Below are positions 54,875-62,979 of a stretch of 64,000 bases of DNA, piece after piece. This stretch comes from Prevotella sp. (GTDB lineage: Bacteria; Bacteroidota; Bacteroidia; Bacteroidales; Bacteroidaceae): positions 1-64,000 of the forward strand of contig JAFZRU010000036.1 of NCBI GenBank assembly GCA_017619755.1, read 5' to 3'. Under the pieces are notes generated by a model. The model saw nothing but the letters and a program-made list of their open reading frames with translations. It did no database searches and was not told the origin of the DNA. Made by a program: the position numbers and the translations under genes. How positions within the stretch are numbered: the stretch's first letter is position 1; each line of letters begins with the position of its first letter.

Positions 54875-54895
54875 GGCATTACATGAAGTAATGCC
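54875..54895. other. Short hairpin in the gap before the two-component system
   Basis: GGCATTAC-ATGAA-GTAATGCC, a perfect 8-bp stem without a T-run, about 110 bp before the promoter of the kinase gene. The rest of 54725-54980 shows no gene or consensus site. Confidence 0.4.
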
Positions 54896-54980
54896 CTACA
54901 GTAATGATGGCCTCTTGATTTACACCATGACATACTCCAGTTTGAATTATGCAGGATAAACCCATTTTCTTCCATGAAAA

Positions 54981-55012
54981 TTTGCATGTTTGCCAAATAA
55001 ACCCTAATTTTA
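54981..55012 (+). promoter_or_regulatory. Probable promoter of the LytS/LytT-type operon
   Basis: TTTG at 54981-54984 and TAATTTTA at 55005-55012, 20 bases apart; the last base departs from TAnnTTTG. It lies 38 bases before ATG 55051. Confidence 0.45.
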
Positions 55013-55050
55013 CATCGTGAACCATAAGCAGGGAATCTTGAAGGACGAAT

Positions 55051-55482
55051 ATGAAGCGAATTGACAGGAAAGACGCATGGGTTTTAGCCGCACAGTTGGC
55101 CGCGTGGGCGTTGGTGTTCACCATCCCCATTCTTTTGGCGTGGCTCTCTTCCAACAGCATCGAAGTGGCTCGAAAGACGGGAATGATGCTCATAGGCATG
55201 CTCTTCTCGCCCTGCGCACTCTATTTCCTCAACTTCTACCTCTTGGGACCCTTCCTTTTCTTCAAGAGGCGGATGGTGTTGTTCTTCGTGTCCAACATCG
55301 TGGTGTTCACCGCACTCAACTATGGCATGGTCTTTGCCAACCGCTTCATCTCACGAATGCCGTTGGAGGCCAGGATTGGCTCCTACATGGGCTTCTTCGT
55401 CTTCTTCCTGTTCAACGTTGCCTGCATCGCCTTGGCATTGGTCATCCGTCATCTCATCCGTGTGGGAAGAATCAATCAATAG
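55051..55482 (+). pseudogene. LytS-like sensor histidine kinase, N-terminal membrane part, ended by an in-frame amber codon
   Basis: This 143-residue piece holds four transmembrane segments (AAQLAAWALVFTIPILLAWL; MMLIGMLFSPCALYFLNFYL; VLFFVSNIVVFTALNYGMVF; GFFVFFLFNVACIALALVI) and stops at TAG 55480-55482. The same frame then continues without a break into the kinase core at 55483, at exactly the place where intact relatives have the linker helix before the His box. A single C-to-T change from CAG would explain it. If read through, the protein would be a normal kinase of about 343 residues. Nonsense mutation, strain variant or sequencing error are all possible. Confidence 0.82.
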
Positions 55483-56082
55483 TTGGAGGAGGAGAAAGCG
55501 AAGAACCTTGAAGCAGAACTGGCATGGCTGAAGAGCCAAATCAACCCGCATTTCCTCTTCAACACGCTCAACAACATCTCCAGCCTCACGCAAATCGACC
55601 CCGACAGCGCACAAGAGGCCTTGGCGCAACTAAGCGACTTGCTGCGCTATGCGATGTATGAGACACAGAAGGAGAAGGTGCCGTTGAAAGGAGAGGTGGA
55701 GTTCATGGCCAACTACGTGGAACTGATGCGCCTGCGCTGCAGCGACACCACCCAAGTCTCCACGAAGTTCGACGTGGAAGGCACCACGGAAGTGGCGCCG
55801 TTGCTGTTCATCTCCTTGGTGGAGAATGCTTTCAAGCACGGCGTGAGCAACACCCAGCAGTCGAGCATCGACATCAGCATGGAAGAGAAGGACGGACGCC
55901 TCACATTCACCTGCGACAACACCAACCACCCCAAGGACCAGAAAGACCGCAGCGGCTCCGGCATCGGACTGGAGAACACGCGGCGGCGACTTGAACTGCT
56001 CTACCCCGGGAGGTACCAATGGTTCCAGACATTGGAAAACGACATCTATCACATCAGCATCACCATCGACCTTCGCCCATGA
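55483..56082 (+). pseudogene. LytS-like sensor histidine kinase, C-terminal catalytic part downstream of the amber codon
   Basis: In frame with the preceding piece. It starts with the linker helix EEEKAKNLEAELAWLKSQ, then the phospho-acceptor box INPHFLFNTLNNISSL (His kinase family of LytS/YehU type) and an ATPase domain with ISLVENAFKHGV and SGSGIGLENTRRRLELLYPG. TTG at 55483 could serve as a restart directly after the stop; the first ATG (about 55651) is past the His box. A soluble kinase without its membrane sensor could at most be unregulated. The stop overlaps the regulator start as ATGA, so the regulator is normally coupled to translation of this part. Confidence 0.82.
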
Positions 56083-56804
56083 AAATCCTGCGTTGCATCA
56101 TCGTCGATGACGAGCCACTGGCCGTCAAACTCATCCAGTCTTTCGTGGAGCGAACCCCCGGCATGGAGGTGGTGGCTGCCGTCACCGACCCCGTGGCGGC
56201 CATCGAGGTCATCCGGGCGGCCCAGGCAGACCTCGTCTTCTTGGACATCCAAATGCCCGACGTAGATGGAATGGAGTTGGCACGCGCCGTACCGCCCTCC
56301 ATGCGCGTCATCTTCACCACGGCGTTCAAGGAATATGCTTTCGAGAGTTACGAAGTGGAGGCCCTCGACTTCCTTCTCAAACCCATCCGTTACGCCAAGT
56401 TCCTCGCTGCCGTGGAGAAGGCGAAAAGGTGGTTTGGAAAGGAGGAAGAGGATGCGGAAATGGACAGCAAGCCCGGGGCGACCTCGGCTTACATCAAAGT
56501 GGACGGTGAACTGCGCCAGGTGCTTTTCGACAGCATTCTCTATGTCTGCGGGATGAAAGACTATGTCATGTTCTACCTCAAGGGGGAGCGCAAGCCGCTC
56601 ATCACCCACCTCACCATGAAAGCCGTGGAGGCCATGCTTCCTGCGAAGCAGTTCCTCCGTGTACACCGCTCCTACATCGTCGCGCTGAAGAGCATCAGGA
56701 AGGTGGACCGCAACGACTGCATATACATCGGCGACGAGATCATCCACGTCACCCAGGCATACTCCGACGCCTTTCACCAGTATCTCGACCAACTCACGCC
56801 CTGA
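56079..56804 (+). CDS. LytTR-family response regulator
   Basis: Protein of 241 residues. The receiver domain (1-120) has acidic DDEP at the N-terminus, phospho-acceptor Asp in LVFLDIQMPDVDG and the downstream FTTAFKEYAFESYEVEALDF. The LytTR DNA-binding domain (about 145-240) carries YIKVDGELRQVLFDSILYVC and FLRVHRSYIVALKSI. ATG 56079 overlaps the kinase stop by 4 bases; the longer start at 56019 would lie within the kinase ATPase domain. It normally pairs with the kinase just upstream, which here is interrupted, so its translation and phosphorylation may both be reduced. Target genes are unknown. Confidence 0.93.
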   Translation: MKILRCIIVDDEPLAVKLIQSFVERTPGMEVVAAVTDPVAAIEVIRAAQADLVFLDIQMPDVDGMELARAVPPSMRVIFTTAFKEYAFESYEVEALDFLLKPIRYAKFLAAVEKAKRWFGKEEEDAEMDSKPGATSAYIKVDGELRQVLFDSILYVCGMKDYVMFYLKGERKPLITHLTMKAVEAMLPAKQFLRVHRSYIVALKSIRKVDRNDCIYIGDEIIHVTQAYSDAFHQYLDQLTP

Positions 56805-56805
56805 G

Positions 56806-57198
56806 TCACCTCATGAGCCACACCCCGTCGCGTTCCACCATGGGCATCACCACCTGTTCCGTGGTGCTGTCGGCGTAATGGAGCCGGATGAAGGCGGAAG
56901 CGGTGTGCTCGTCGGAGTTCACCTCCGCGCCGGCCTTCTCGATGCCTACAAGCCCGCCTCTTGTCTTCGCCTGCGCCACAACGAACATTTTTGCGTTGTC
57001 GCGAAGCTCTTCCACGTAACCTTCCGCCTGCTCGACATGCTGGTCGATGCCTGCCACGAAGTCGTCGTATTTCCCGTCGATGAGATATTGGCAATAGAGC
57101 AACGCCGTGTTGGCCACGAGTTGCTCCTGGTCGATTTCTCCACTGCATGCGACAAACAAGGCGGCGACGATGGTGCAGACAAGGTGGGCTGGTTTCAT
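56806..57198 (-). CDS. Small lipoprotein of unknown function
   Basis: Lipoprotein of 130 residues with signal peptide MKPAHLVCTIVAALFVAC (lipobox FVAC). The mature part has a helical stretch (QLVANTALLYCQYLIDGKYDDFVAGI) followed by a small beta-rich half (TASAFIRLHYADSTTEQVVM; ERDGVWLMR). This helix-plus-sheet pattern is that of NTF2-like or DUF4878-type lipoproteins, but the assignment is tentative. It is 6 bp downstream of der on the same strand and converges with the response regulator gene, one base between stops. Confidence 0.72.
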   Translation of the reverse strand: MKPAHLVCTIVAALFVACSGEIDQEQLVANTALLYCQYLIDGKYDDFVAGIDQHVEQAEGYVEELRDNAKMFVVAQAKTRGGLVGIEKAGAEVNSDEHTASAFIRLHYADSTTEQVVMPMVERDGVWLMR

Positions 57199-57204
57199 AA
57201 TTGG

Positions 57205-58515
57205 TTATTTCTGCCTGATGAACACGTTGATGGGGCATCCCGTCATCTGCCAGTTCTCGCGGATTTTGTTTTCAAGGAAGCGGCGGTAAGGCTCCTTGAC
57301 ATACTGCGGGAGGTTGGCATAAAAGACGAAGGTGGGTATCTGCGTGTCCGGCACCTGCATGCAATACTTGATTTTGATGTACTTTCCCTTGACCGATGGT
57401 GGTGGATAAGCCTCGATGAGGGGCAGCATGATCTCGTTGAGCTTGGAAGTGCCCACCCTGGCAGTTCGGTTGAGATACACTTGCTTCGCCGTTTCAAGCA
57501 CGCGGAAAATGCGTTGCTTGGTGAGGGCCGACGCAAAGATGATGGGGAAGTCGGTGAAGGGGGCCATTCGCTCCCTGATGGCGTCCTCGAAAGTCTTGAC
57601 AACCACCTGGTCCTTGTTCTCCACCAAGTCCCATTTGTTCACCACGACAACGAGCGACTTGTTGTTGCGCTGGATGAGTTGGAAGATGTTCATGTCCTGG
57701 GCCTCGATTCCCCTCGTGGCGTCGATCATGAGAATGCAGACGTCAGAGTTTTCGATGGCACGGATGCTTCTCATGACGGAGTAGAACTCCAAATCCTCGG
57801 TCACCTTGTTTTTACGGCGTATGCCGGCGGTATCTACAAGGTAGAAGTCGAAGCCAAACTTGTCGTAACGGGTGTAGATGCTGTCGCGGGTGGTGCCGGC
57901 GATGTCGGTGACGATGTGCCTTTCCTCGCCGATGAAAGCGTTGATGAGGCTGCTCTTCCCGGCATTGGGCCTTCCCACGACGGCGAAGCGGGGTATTCCC
58001 TCTTCCACCTCATCCTCCTTGGCGTCCTTGAGTTTCTCCAACACCACGTCGAGCAGGTCGCCCGTGCCGCTTCCCGTGGCAGCACTGATGCAGATGGGGT
58101 CGCCCAGTCCGAGTTTGTAGAATTCGGCCGCCTCATAATACTGGTCAAAGTCGTCGGCCTTGTTCACCACGACGAGCACGGGAAGTTTCGCCCTCCTCAG
58201 GATGAGGGCCACATCCTCGTCCCAGTCTGTTAGACCGGTGGCGATGTCCACGACGAAGAGCACAAGGTCGGCCTCCTCCGTGGCGATGACGACTTGCTTC
58301 CTGATTTCCTCCTCGAAGACGTCGTCGGACTTGACGACCCAGCCTCCTGTGTCAACGACGGAGAATTCCCTGCCGTTCCATTCGCACTTGCCGTATTGGC
58401 GGTCACGGGTGGTGCCGGCTGTTTCGCTGACGATGGCCTTCCTCGACTTGGTGAGTCTGTTGAAAAGAGTGGACTTTCCCACGTTGGGGCGCCCCACGAT
58501 TGCTACTAATGCCAT
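57205..58515 (-). CDS. der: Ribosome biogenesis GTPase Der (EngA)
   Basis: Protein of 436 residues with two tandem GTPase domains and a KH-like C-terminus, needed for 50S subunit maturation. Domain 1 has [17 protein letters not shown] and NKAD. Domain 2 has [21 protein letters not shown] and NKWD. The C-terminal domain (about 350-436) includes [20 protein letters not shown]. The length is standard and the start at 58515 ([10 protein letters not shown]) sits directly before the first G1 motif. Confidence 0.98.
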   Translation of the reverse strand: MALVAIVGRPNVGKSTLFNRLTKSRKAIVSETAGTTRDRQYGKCEWNGREFSVVDTGGWVVKSDDVFEEEIRKQVVIATEEADLVLFVVDIATGLTDWDEDVALILRRAKLPVLVVVNKADDFDQYYEAAEFYKLGLGDPICISAATGSGTGDLLDVVLEKLKDAKEDEVEEGIPRFAVVGRPNAGKSSLINAFIGEERHIVTDIAGTTRDSIYTRYDKFGFDFYLVDTAGIRRKNKVTEDLEFYSVMRSIRAIENSDVCILMIDATRGIEAQDMNIFQLIQRNNKSLVVVVNKWDLVENKDQVVVKTFEDAIRERMAPFTDFPIIFASALTKQRIFRVLETAKQVYLNRTARVGTSKLNEIMLPLIEAYPPPSVKGKYIKIKYCMQVPDTQIPTFVFYANLPQYVKEPYRRFLENKIRENWQMTGCPINVFIRQK

Positions 58516-58523
58516 ATTCTCTG

Positions 58524-58958
58524 TTAATAAGATTCTGTGAGAGAGAACCTGTACTTGGTTCCCTTGCTGTTGGTAAACATCCCCTGAAAGCCATCACCAC
58601 GACCTTCCAACTGTCCGTTGAAAGTTCCAGTGTGATTTCCTTTGGGCGTATATTCGTAAAGCACCACCTTCATGGAGCCATGGAGGTTGATGGTCTCAAA
58701 TTTCTTGAGAATGAGCGTGAACCTGGACTTGGGCCTGTTATTGTAGTAATAATACCCGCAATATTCATTGGTAGTGGCCGACAAGTCGATGAAAAGAGTG
58801 ATGGGATATGGGCCTATCTTTCCCTTGTAAACGGTATAGTCGTACTGCTCAACAGACGACAAGTCATCGACACCTTCAGGTGAATGGGCCAATACGGATG
58901 TTGATGCCACCAACACCAAGAGTGTGGCGAACAAAGTGGCAAGGATAGGTCTTTTCAT
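58524..58958 (-). CDS. Small secreted protein of unknown function
   Basis: Protein of 144 residues with a signal peptide ending STSVLAHS (cleavage about residue 25). The mature protein is beta-rich: [20 protein letters not shown], a tyrosine-rich [11 protein letters not shown] and [20 protein letters not shown]. The pattern ([13 protein letters not shown], then GTFxGxxxxxGxFxG) resembles small periplasmic beta-barrel domains in Bacteroidetes; no named family is claimed. It is wedged between der and era on the same strand with gaps of 8 and 17 bp. Confidence 0.75.
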   Translation of the reverse strand: MKRPILATLFATLLVLVASTSVLAHSPEGVDDLSSVEQYDYTVYKGKIGPYPITLFIDLSATTNEYCGYYYYNNRPKSRFTLILKKFETINLHGSMKVVLYEYTPKGNHTGTFNGQLEGRGDGFQGMFTNSKGTKYRFSLTESY

Positions 58959-58975
58959 ACTCGTATGGAATGGGA

Positions 58976-59860
58976 TTAATCTGGATTATAGCCGAAATTG
59001 TCAAGTTCTTTCTTTGAGGAACGCCAATCCTTATCGACTTTGACAAAGGTTTCCAAGAAGATGCTCTTGCCGAAGAATTTCTCCAAGGCTTTCCTCGCCT
59101 CCGTGCTGACTTTCTTGAGTGCGTAGCCGCGATGGCCGATGATGATGCCTTTCTGCGAATCGCGCTCCACATAGATGACCGCGCTGATGCGTATGATTTT
59201 CTCCTCCTCCTTGAACTGCTCCACGGCTACTTCCACGGAGTAGGGTATCTCCTTGTCGTAATAGAGGAGGATTTTCTCTCTGATGATTTCGCTGACGAAG
59301 AACCTTGCGGGTTTGTCGGTGAGTTGTTCCTTGTCGAAGAATGGCGGACTGTCGGGGAGCAGTTCCTTGATGCGCTTGAGAATGAGGTCGGTACCAAACT
59401 TGTTGAGCGCGGAAATGGGCAAAATCTCTGCATCGGGCAGGAGCGTGTGCCATTTCTCCACAATGCTGTTGAGACCCTTCTGGTCGGTGAGGTCGATTTT
59501 GTTGATGAGCAGCAGCACCGGGACTTTCAACTTCTTCACCTTTTCAAGGAAATCGATGTTTTTCTCCGGATTCTCCACCACGTCGGTGACGTACAGCAGC
59601 ACGTCGGCGTCGGCGAGGGCCGAGACGGAGAAGGCGAGCATCGACTCTTGCAGTTTGTAGTTGGGCTTGAGCACGCCTGGCGTGTCGGAAAAGACGATTT
59701 GCATGTCGTCGGTGTTGACGATGCCCATGATGCGGTGACGGGTGGTCTGTGCCTTGAAGGTGGCAATGGAGATGCGCTCGCCCACGAGTTGGTTCATGAG
59801 CGTGCTCTTCCCCACGTTGGGGTTTCCCACGATGTTGACGAATCCTGCCTTGTGTTGCAT
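58976..59860 (-). CDS. era: GTPase Era
   Basis: Protein of 294 residues that binds the 3' end of 16S rRNA and assists 30S assembly. It has G1 [12 protein letters not shown], the switch region ATFKAQTTRHRIMG, G3 DTPGV, G4 NKID and the C-terminal KH domain with VYVERDSQKGIIIGHRGYAL. The length is normal. An intrinsic terminator ends only 17 bases before the ATG, which is unusual for a gene expected to be expressed steadily. Confidence 0.98.
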   Translation of the reverse strand: MQHKAGFVNIVGNPNVGKSTLMNQLVGERISIATFKAQTTRHRIMGIVNTDDMQIVFSDTPGVLKPNYKLQESMLAFSVSALADADVLLYVTDVVENPEKNIDFLEKVKKLKVPVLLLINKIDLTDQKGLNSIVEKWHTLLPDAEILPISALNKFGTDLILKRIKELLPDSPPFFDKEQLTDKPARFFVSEIIREKILLYYDKEIPYSVEVAVEQFKEEEKIIRISAVIYVERDSQKGIIIGHRGYALKKVSTEARKALEKFFGKSIFLETFVKVDKDWRSSKKELDNFGYNPD

Positions 59861-59877
59861 GTTTTGTTGAATTAGCC

Positions 59878-59913
59878 AAAAAAACGCATCTTGATGTCAA
59901 TCGGGATGCGTTT
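59878..59913 (-). terminator. Terminator between fabH and era
   Basis: Nine-base arms AAACGCATC (59882-59890) and GATGCGTTT (59905-59913) with a run of seven T on the minus strand (59878-59884). It follows the fabH stop by 40 bases and precedes era ATG by 17. Confidence 0.75.
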
Positions 59914-59953
59914 CGATGGTGTGTGGTTGTTGTTCAGACGTCTTAAAGGCTTC

Positions 59954-60970
59954 TCATTTCGCCGCCACGGCATAGCCGTCGTATGCCCATCTGAGATAGG
60001 AGGCTCCGTGAACGAAGCCTGCCCCGAAGGCGGTGAGGATGATGTTGTCGCCCTTGCGCAACCGGCTCTCATACTCCCAGAGTGCGAGGGGAATGGTGGC
60101 GGCGCTGGTGTTTCCGAAATGTTCGATGTTGACCATCACCTTCTCCATGGGCATGTCGAGCCGCTTGGCCACTGCCTCGATGATGCGCATATTGGCCTGG
60201 TGAGGCACGACCCATGCGATGTTGTTCTTGTCGAGGCCGTTTCTCTCCGCGATGAGTGCGCAGTCGTCGCTCATGTTGGTGACGGCATACCGGAATACGG
60301 TTCGACCCTCCTGATACAGGAAGTGCAGACGGTGGTCAACCGTGAAATGGGATGGCGGGCAGACGGAACCTCCGGCTTTCATGTGCAGGAAGGGAAGGCC
60401 CTTGCCGTCGGTGCGCAGGTGTGAGTCCATGTAACCCACCTCCTCATCTTCGGAGGCCTCCAAGAGTGCTGCTCCTGCTCCGTCGCCGAAGAGGGGACAA
60501 GTGGCCCTGTCGGTGTAATCGACCATGGACGACATCTTGTCGGCTCCCACGACGATGACTTTCTTGCATCTACCGCTTTCAATGAGGCATGCAGCGGTGT
60601 CGAGAGCGTAAAGGAAGCCGCAGCACGCCCCCCAGAAGTCGAAGGCGTATGCGTTTTTCAATCCCAGTTTTCCCAGCACGATCGATGCCGTGGAAGGGAA
60701 TTGGTAGTCGGCCGTGGAAGTGGCAAGCACGAGCGCGTCGATGCTGTCAGGATCGGCGCCGGTTTTCTTCAGCACCATCTTTGCTGCCTTTCGAGCCATG
60801 TAGGAGGTGCCAAGACCCTCTTCGGTGAGGATGCGCCGCTCCTTGATGCCCACGCGCGTCATGATCCACTCGTCATTGGTCTCCACCATTCTCGACAACT
60901 CCTCATTGTTGAGGACGTAGTCGGGAACGTAGCCCCCCATTCCGGTGATGATCGCTCTGACTTTTCCCAT
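59954..60970 (-). CDS. fabH: Beta-ketoacyl-ACP synthase III (FabH)
   Basis: Protein of 338 residues that starts fatty acid synthesis by condensing an acyl-CoA primer with malonyl-ACP. The catalytic triad is visible: Cys116 in [11 protein letters not shown], His in [10 protein letters not shown] and Asn in [10 protein letters not shown]. The glycine-rich end [18 protein letters not shown] is complete. It lies in the conserved DUF177-rpmF-fabH cluster, 2 bp after rpmF. Confidence 0.97.
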   Translation of the reverse strand: MGKVRAIITGMGGYVPDYVLNNEELSRMVETNDEWIMTRVGIKERRILTEEGLGTSYMARKAAKMVLKKTGADPDSIDALVLATSTADYQFPSTASIVLGKLGLKNAYAFDFWGACCGFLYALDTAACLIESGRCKKVIVVGADKMSSMVDYTDRATCPLFGDGAGAALLEASEDEEVGYMDSHLRTDGKGLPFLHMKAGGSVCPPSHFTVDHRLHFLYQEGRTVFRYAVTNMSDDCALIAERNGLDKNNIAWVVPHQANMRIIEAVAKRLDMPMEKVMVNIEHFGNTSAATIPLALWEYESRLRKGDNIILTAFGAGFVHGASYLRWAYDGYAVAAK

Positions 60971-60972
60971 TC

Positions 60973-61158
60973 TTACTCAGCGGTTTCCACCACGATAGCT
61001 ACTTTGCCTCTGTAGTAACCACAAGCCGAGCAAACGGTGTGATATACATAGTAAGCACCGCAGTTGGGGCAGAGGGCCAGTGTGGGAGCCACAGCCTTGT
61101 CGTGGGTTCTTCTCTTCAGTGTGCGAGTCTTCGACTGTCTTCTTTTAGGATGTGCCAT
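60973..61158 (-). CDS. rpmF: 50S ribosomal protein L32
   Basis: Basic protein of 61 residues ([20 protein letters not shown]) with a four-cysteine zinc ribbon, CPNC and, 12 residues on, CSAC, so this is the zinc-binding form of L32. It lies between the DUF177 gene (6 bp) and fabH (2 bp). Confidence 0.98.
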   Translation of the reverse strand: MAHPKRRQSKTRTLKRRTHDKAVAPTLALCPNCGAYYVYHTVCSACGYYRGKVAIVVETAE

Positions 61159-61164
61159 TTTGTG

Positions 61165-61686
61165 TTATTCTTTAAATGTTGATTTTATTTTTTCCAATCC
61201 CCGCCATCTTGGGTCGCTTCCGCCTCCCTCGTTGTCGCTGGCAGAGAGTTCTTCCAGTTTTCTCAGCATGGCCGGGTCGCATTCGCCGTCCTCGTGGACG
61301 TGCCGTGTGGGAACGGCGAGGGCGGTCATCTCATAGATGAGCCAAGACACGTCCAACGTCCCATCCTCTTCGGGTATGGTGACGATGTCGTCATCTTCCT
61401 GGTACTGATCGCCGAGGCGCACCTCCATCTTGCTCTGGGTGTTCACCTCGACTTCCATGTCAGCCAAACAGATGTCACACGGCACAATGACCACCCCACC
61501 CACTTGAAAGTCAAGCAGATAGGCTTCTCCCACCTTGCTCACCTCCAAGAGTGCCTGAAGTGTGCCTCCATTGATATCCTTGGCCTCCAAGGCCTCGAAA
61601 TAGTCATTGCCGAGATCGAACTTGAAAGTAGCCTTTTCCTCCTTCATGCCCTTCAAGTCGATGATAAATCTTTCTTGACCACGCAT
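61165..61686 (-). CDS. DUF177/YceD-family protein
   Basis: Protein of 173 residues of the YceD family, almost always encoded before rpmF and linked to 23S rRNA or large-subunit maturation. The paired-cysteine motif CDICLADMEV and the acidic stretch DQYQEDDDIV, followed by the helix DVSWLIYEMTALAVPTRHVH, are typical. The C-terminus is SDPRWRGLEKIKSTFKE, the usual family end. A -7 box (TAACTTTG, minus strand, 61695-61702) sits 9 bases before the start. Confidence 0.92.
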   Translation of the reverse strand: MRGQERFIIDLKGMKEEKATFKFDLGNDYFEALEAKDINGGTLQALLEVSKVGEAYLLDFQVGGVVIVPCDICLADMEVEVNTQSKMEVRLGDQYQEDDDIVTIPEEDGTLDVSWLIYEMTALAVPTRHVHEDGECDPAMLRKLEELSASDNEGGGSDPRWRGLEKIKSTFKE

Positions 61687-61694
61687 TTGGGCTG

Positions 61695-61702
61695 CAAAGT
61701 TA
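61695..61702 (-). promoter_or_regulatory. -7 element of the DUF177-rpmF-fabH operon
   Basis: TAACTTTG on the minus strand, 9 bases before ATG 61686. The nearest TTG upstream (61728-61730) is 25 bases away, longer than ideal. Confidence 0.45.
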
Positions 61703-61794
61703 CAAATTTTATTTGGAATAGTGGTAACAAATCTTGTTTTTTTCCATTTTTGCTTTGCAAAATATGGTGTTGCAGGGTATTCGGCCTCTTTTTG

Positions 61795-62961
61795 CTAAGT
61801 GGTCTTGAGTTCTATTCTGAAAGTGGTGCCTTTGCCCACCTCGGAGTTTTTCACATAGATTTTCCCCTTGTGGTATTCCTCCACAATTCTCTTGGCGAGG
61901 GAGAGACCCAGCCCCCACCCTCTTTTCTTGGTGGTGAAGCCCGGCGTGAACACATTCCTGATATCTTTCTTGCGGATGCCCTTGCCGGTGTCGGTGACGT
62001 CGATAAGCACCTTCCCTTCTTCCTTTTCCACGCGCAGCGTGATGTCACCCTGGCCCTCCATGGCGTCAACGGCGTTCTTGCAGAGGTTTTCTATCACCCA
62101 TTCAAAGAGGGAGGCGTTGATGTTCACAATGACATCTTCCTCCGGCATCACCGTTCGCATACTCACCTTGGCCGAGGTGCGGCGGTCCATATATTCCACC
62201 ACATGCCCAAGGACTTCGCTGATGCTGCAAGGAGCCAGTTCGGGCAGTGAGCCGATTTTGGAGAAGCGGTCGGCGATGAGTTGCAACCGGCGAACGTCCT
62301 GGTCCATCTCCGGCAGCAGGTCGTCGTCGGGATAGGTCTCCTTGAGGATTTCCGTCCATGCCATAAGGCTTGAGATGGGCGTTCCGAGTTGGTGTGCCGT
62401 CTCTTTCGACAGCCCCACCCACACCTTGTTTTGCTCAGCTCTCTTGGAGGTGAGGAGGGCGAAGATGGCGACCACGACAAACACCATGACGATGCCTAAT
62501 TGGATGTATGGCCACAGTTGCAGCCGCTTGATCATGACGGAATCGTCGTAGCACACGTTGATGAAGTCGCCCGAAGCCTCGTCGTCGAGGTATATTTTCA
62601 CCGCCTTTCCCGCCTTGAGCATGGCCTCTCCCATCTTTGCCGCCACTCTCAGGCTGTCCTCGTAGTCCACCGCCTCGATGCGGACATTGCGGAAGGTGCT
62701 GGCCCTCCCCTCCTTGTCGAGGACGATGACGGGGATGGTGTTGTTGCCGTCGATGACTTTCAGCACCAGGTTGAGGTCGGTGTTCTCGTCCGCATTGTTA
62801 AGAGACCGCATGGCCTCCGCCCACACCTCCATCTTGTGACGCTCTTCAAGGAAAAGGTCGCGCACAAGGTATTGGGAGATGAACAGCGACGCGACAGCGA
62901 TGAGCACCGCTGCCACGACGAGTATGATTTTCACCTGCCTAATCCTGTCGGTCCACTGCAT
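61795..62961 (-). CDS. Membrane-bound sensor histidine kinase
   Basis: Protein of 388 residues. It has a transmembrane helix at about 10-32, a periplasmic sensing region of about 110 residues (VLKVIDGNNTIPVIVLDKEG) and a second transmembrane helix at about 150-170. The His box is ETAHQLGTPISSLMAW. The ATPase domain has N box WVIENLCKNAVDAM, G1 DTGKGI, F box FTPGFTTKKRG and G2 GLGLSLAKRI. HQLGTP in place of HELRTP marks the HK subgroup common in Bacteroidetes. No response regulator gene is adjacent in the window, so it is an orphan here. It lies 18 bp downstream of the nucleoside-recognition protein gene. Confidence 0.9.
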   Translation of the reverse strand: MQWTDRIRQVKIILVVAAVLIAVASLFISQYLVRDLFLEERHKMEVWAEAMRSLNNADENTDLNLVLKVIDGNNTIPVIVLDKEGRASTFRNVRIEAVDYEDSLRVAAKMGEAMLKAGKAVKIYLDDEASGDFINVCYDDSVMIKRLQLWPYIQLGIVMVFVVVAIFALLTSKRAEQNKVWVGLSKETAHQLGTPISSLMAWTEILKETYPDDDLLPEMDQDVRRLQLIADRFSKIGSLPELAPCSISEVLGHVVEYMDRRTSAKVSMRTVMPEEDVIVNINASLFEWVIENLCKNAVDAMEGQGDITLRVEKEEGKVLIDVTDTGKGIRKKDIRNVFTPGFTTKKRGWGLGLSLAKRIVEEYHKGKIYVKNSEVGKGTTFRIELKTT

Positions 62962-62979
62962 GTGCTTGTCTTTCTGCTG

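Noticed and set aside
54145-55050. CRISPR array suggested by repeated words in the gap
   Set aside because: The repeats are one palindromic element and one imperfect direct pair, not regularly spaced direct repeats, and no cas gene is present.
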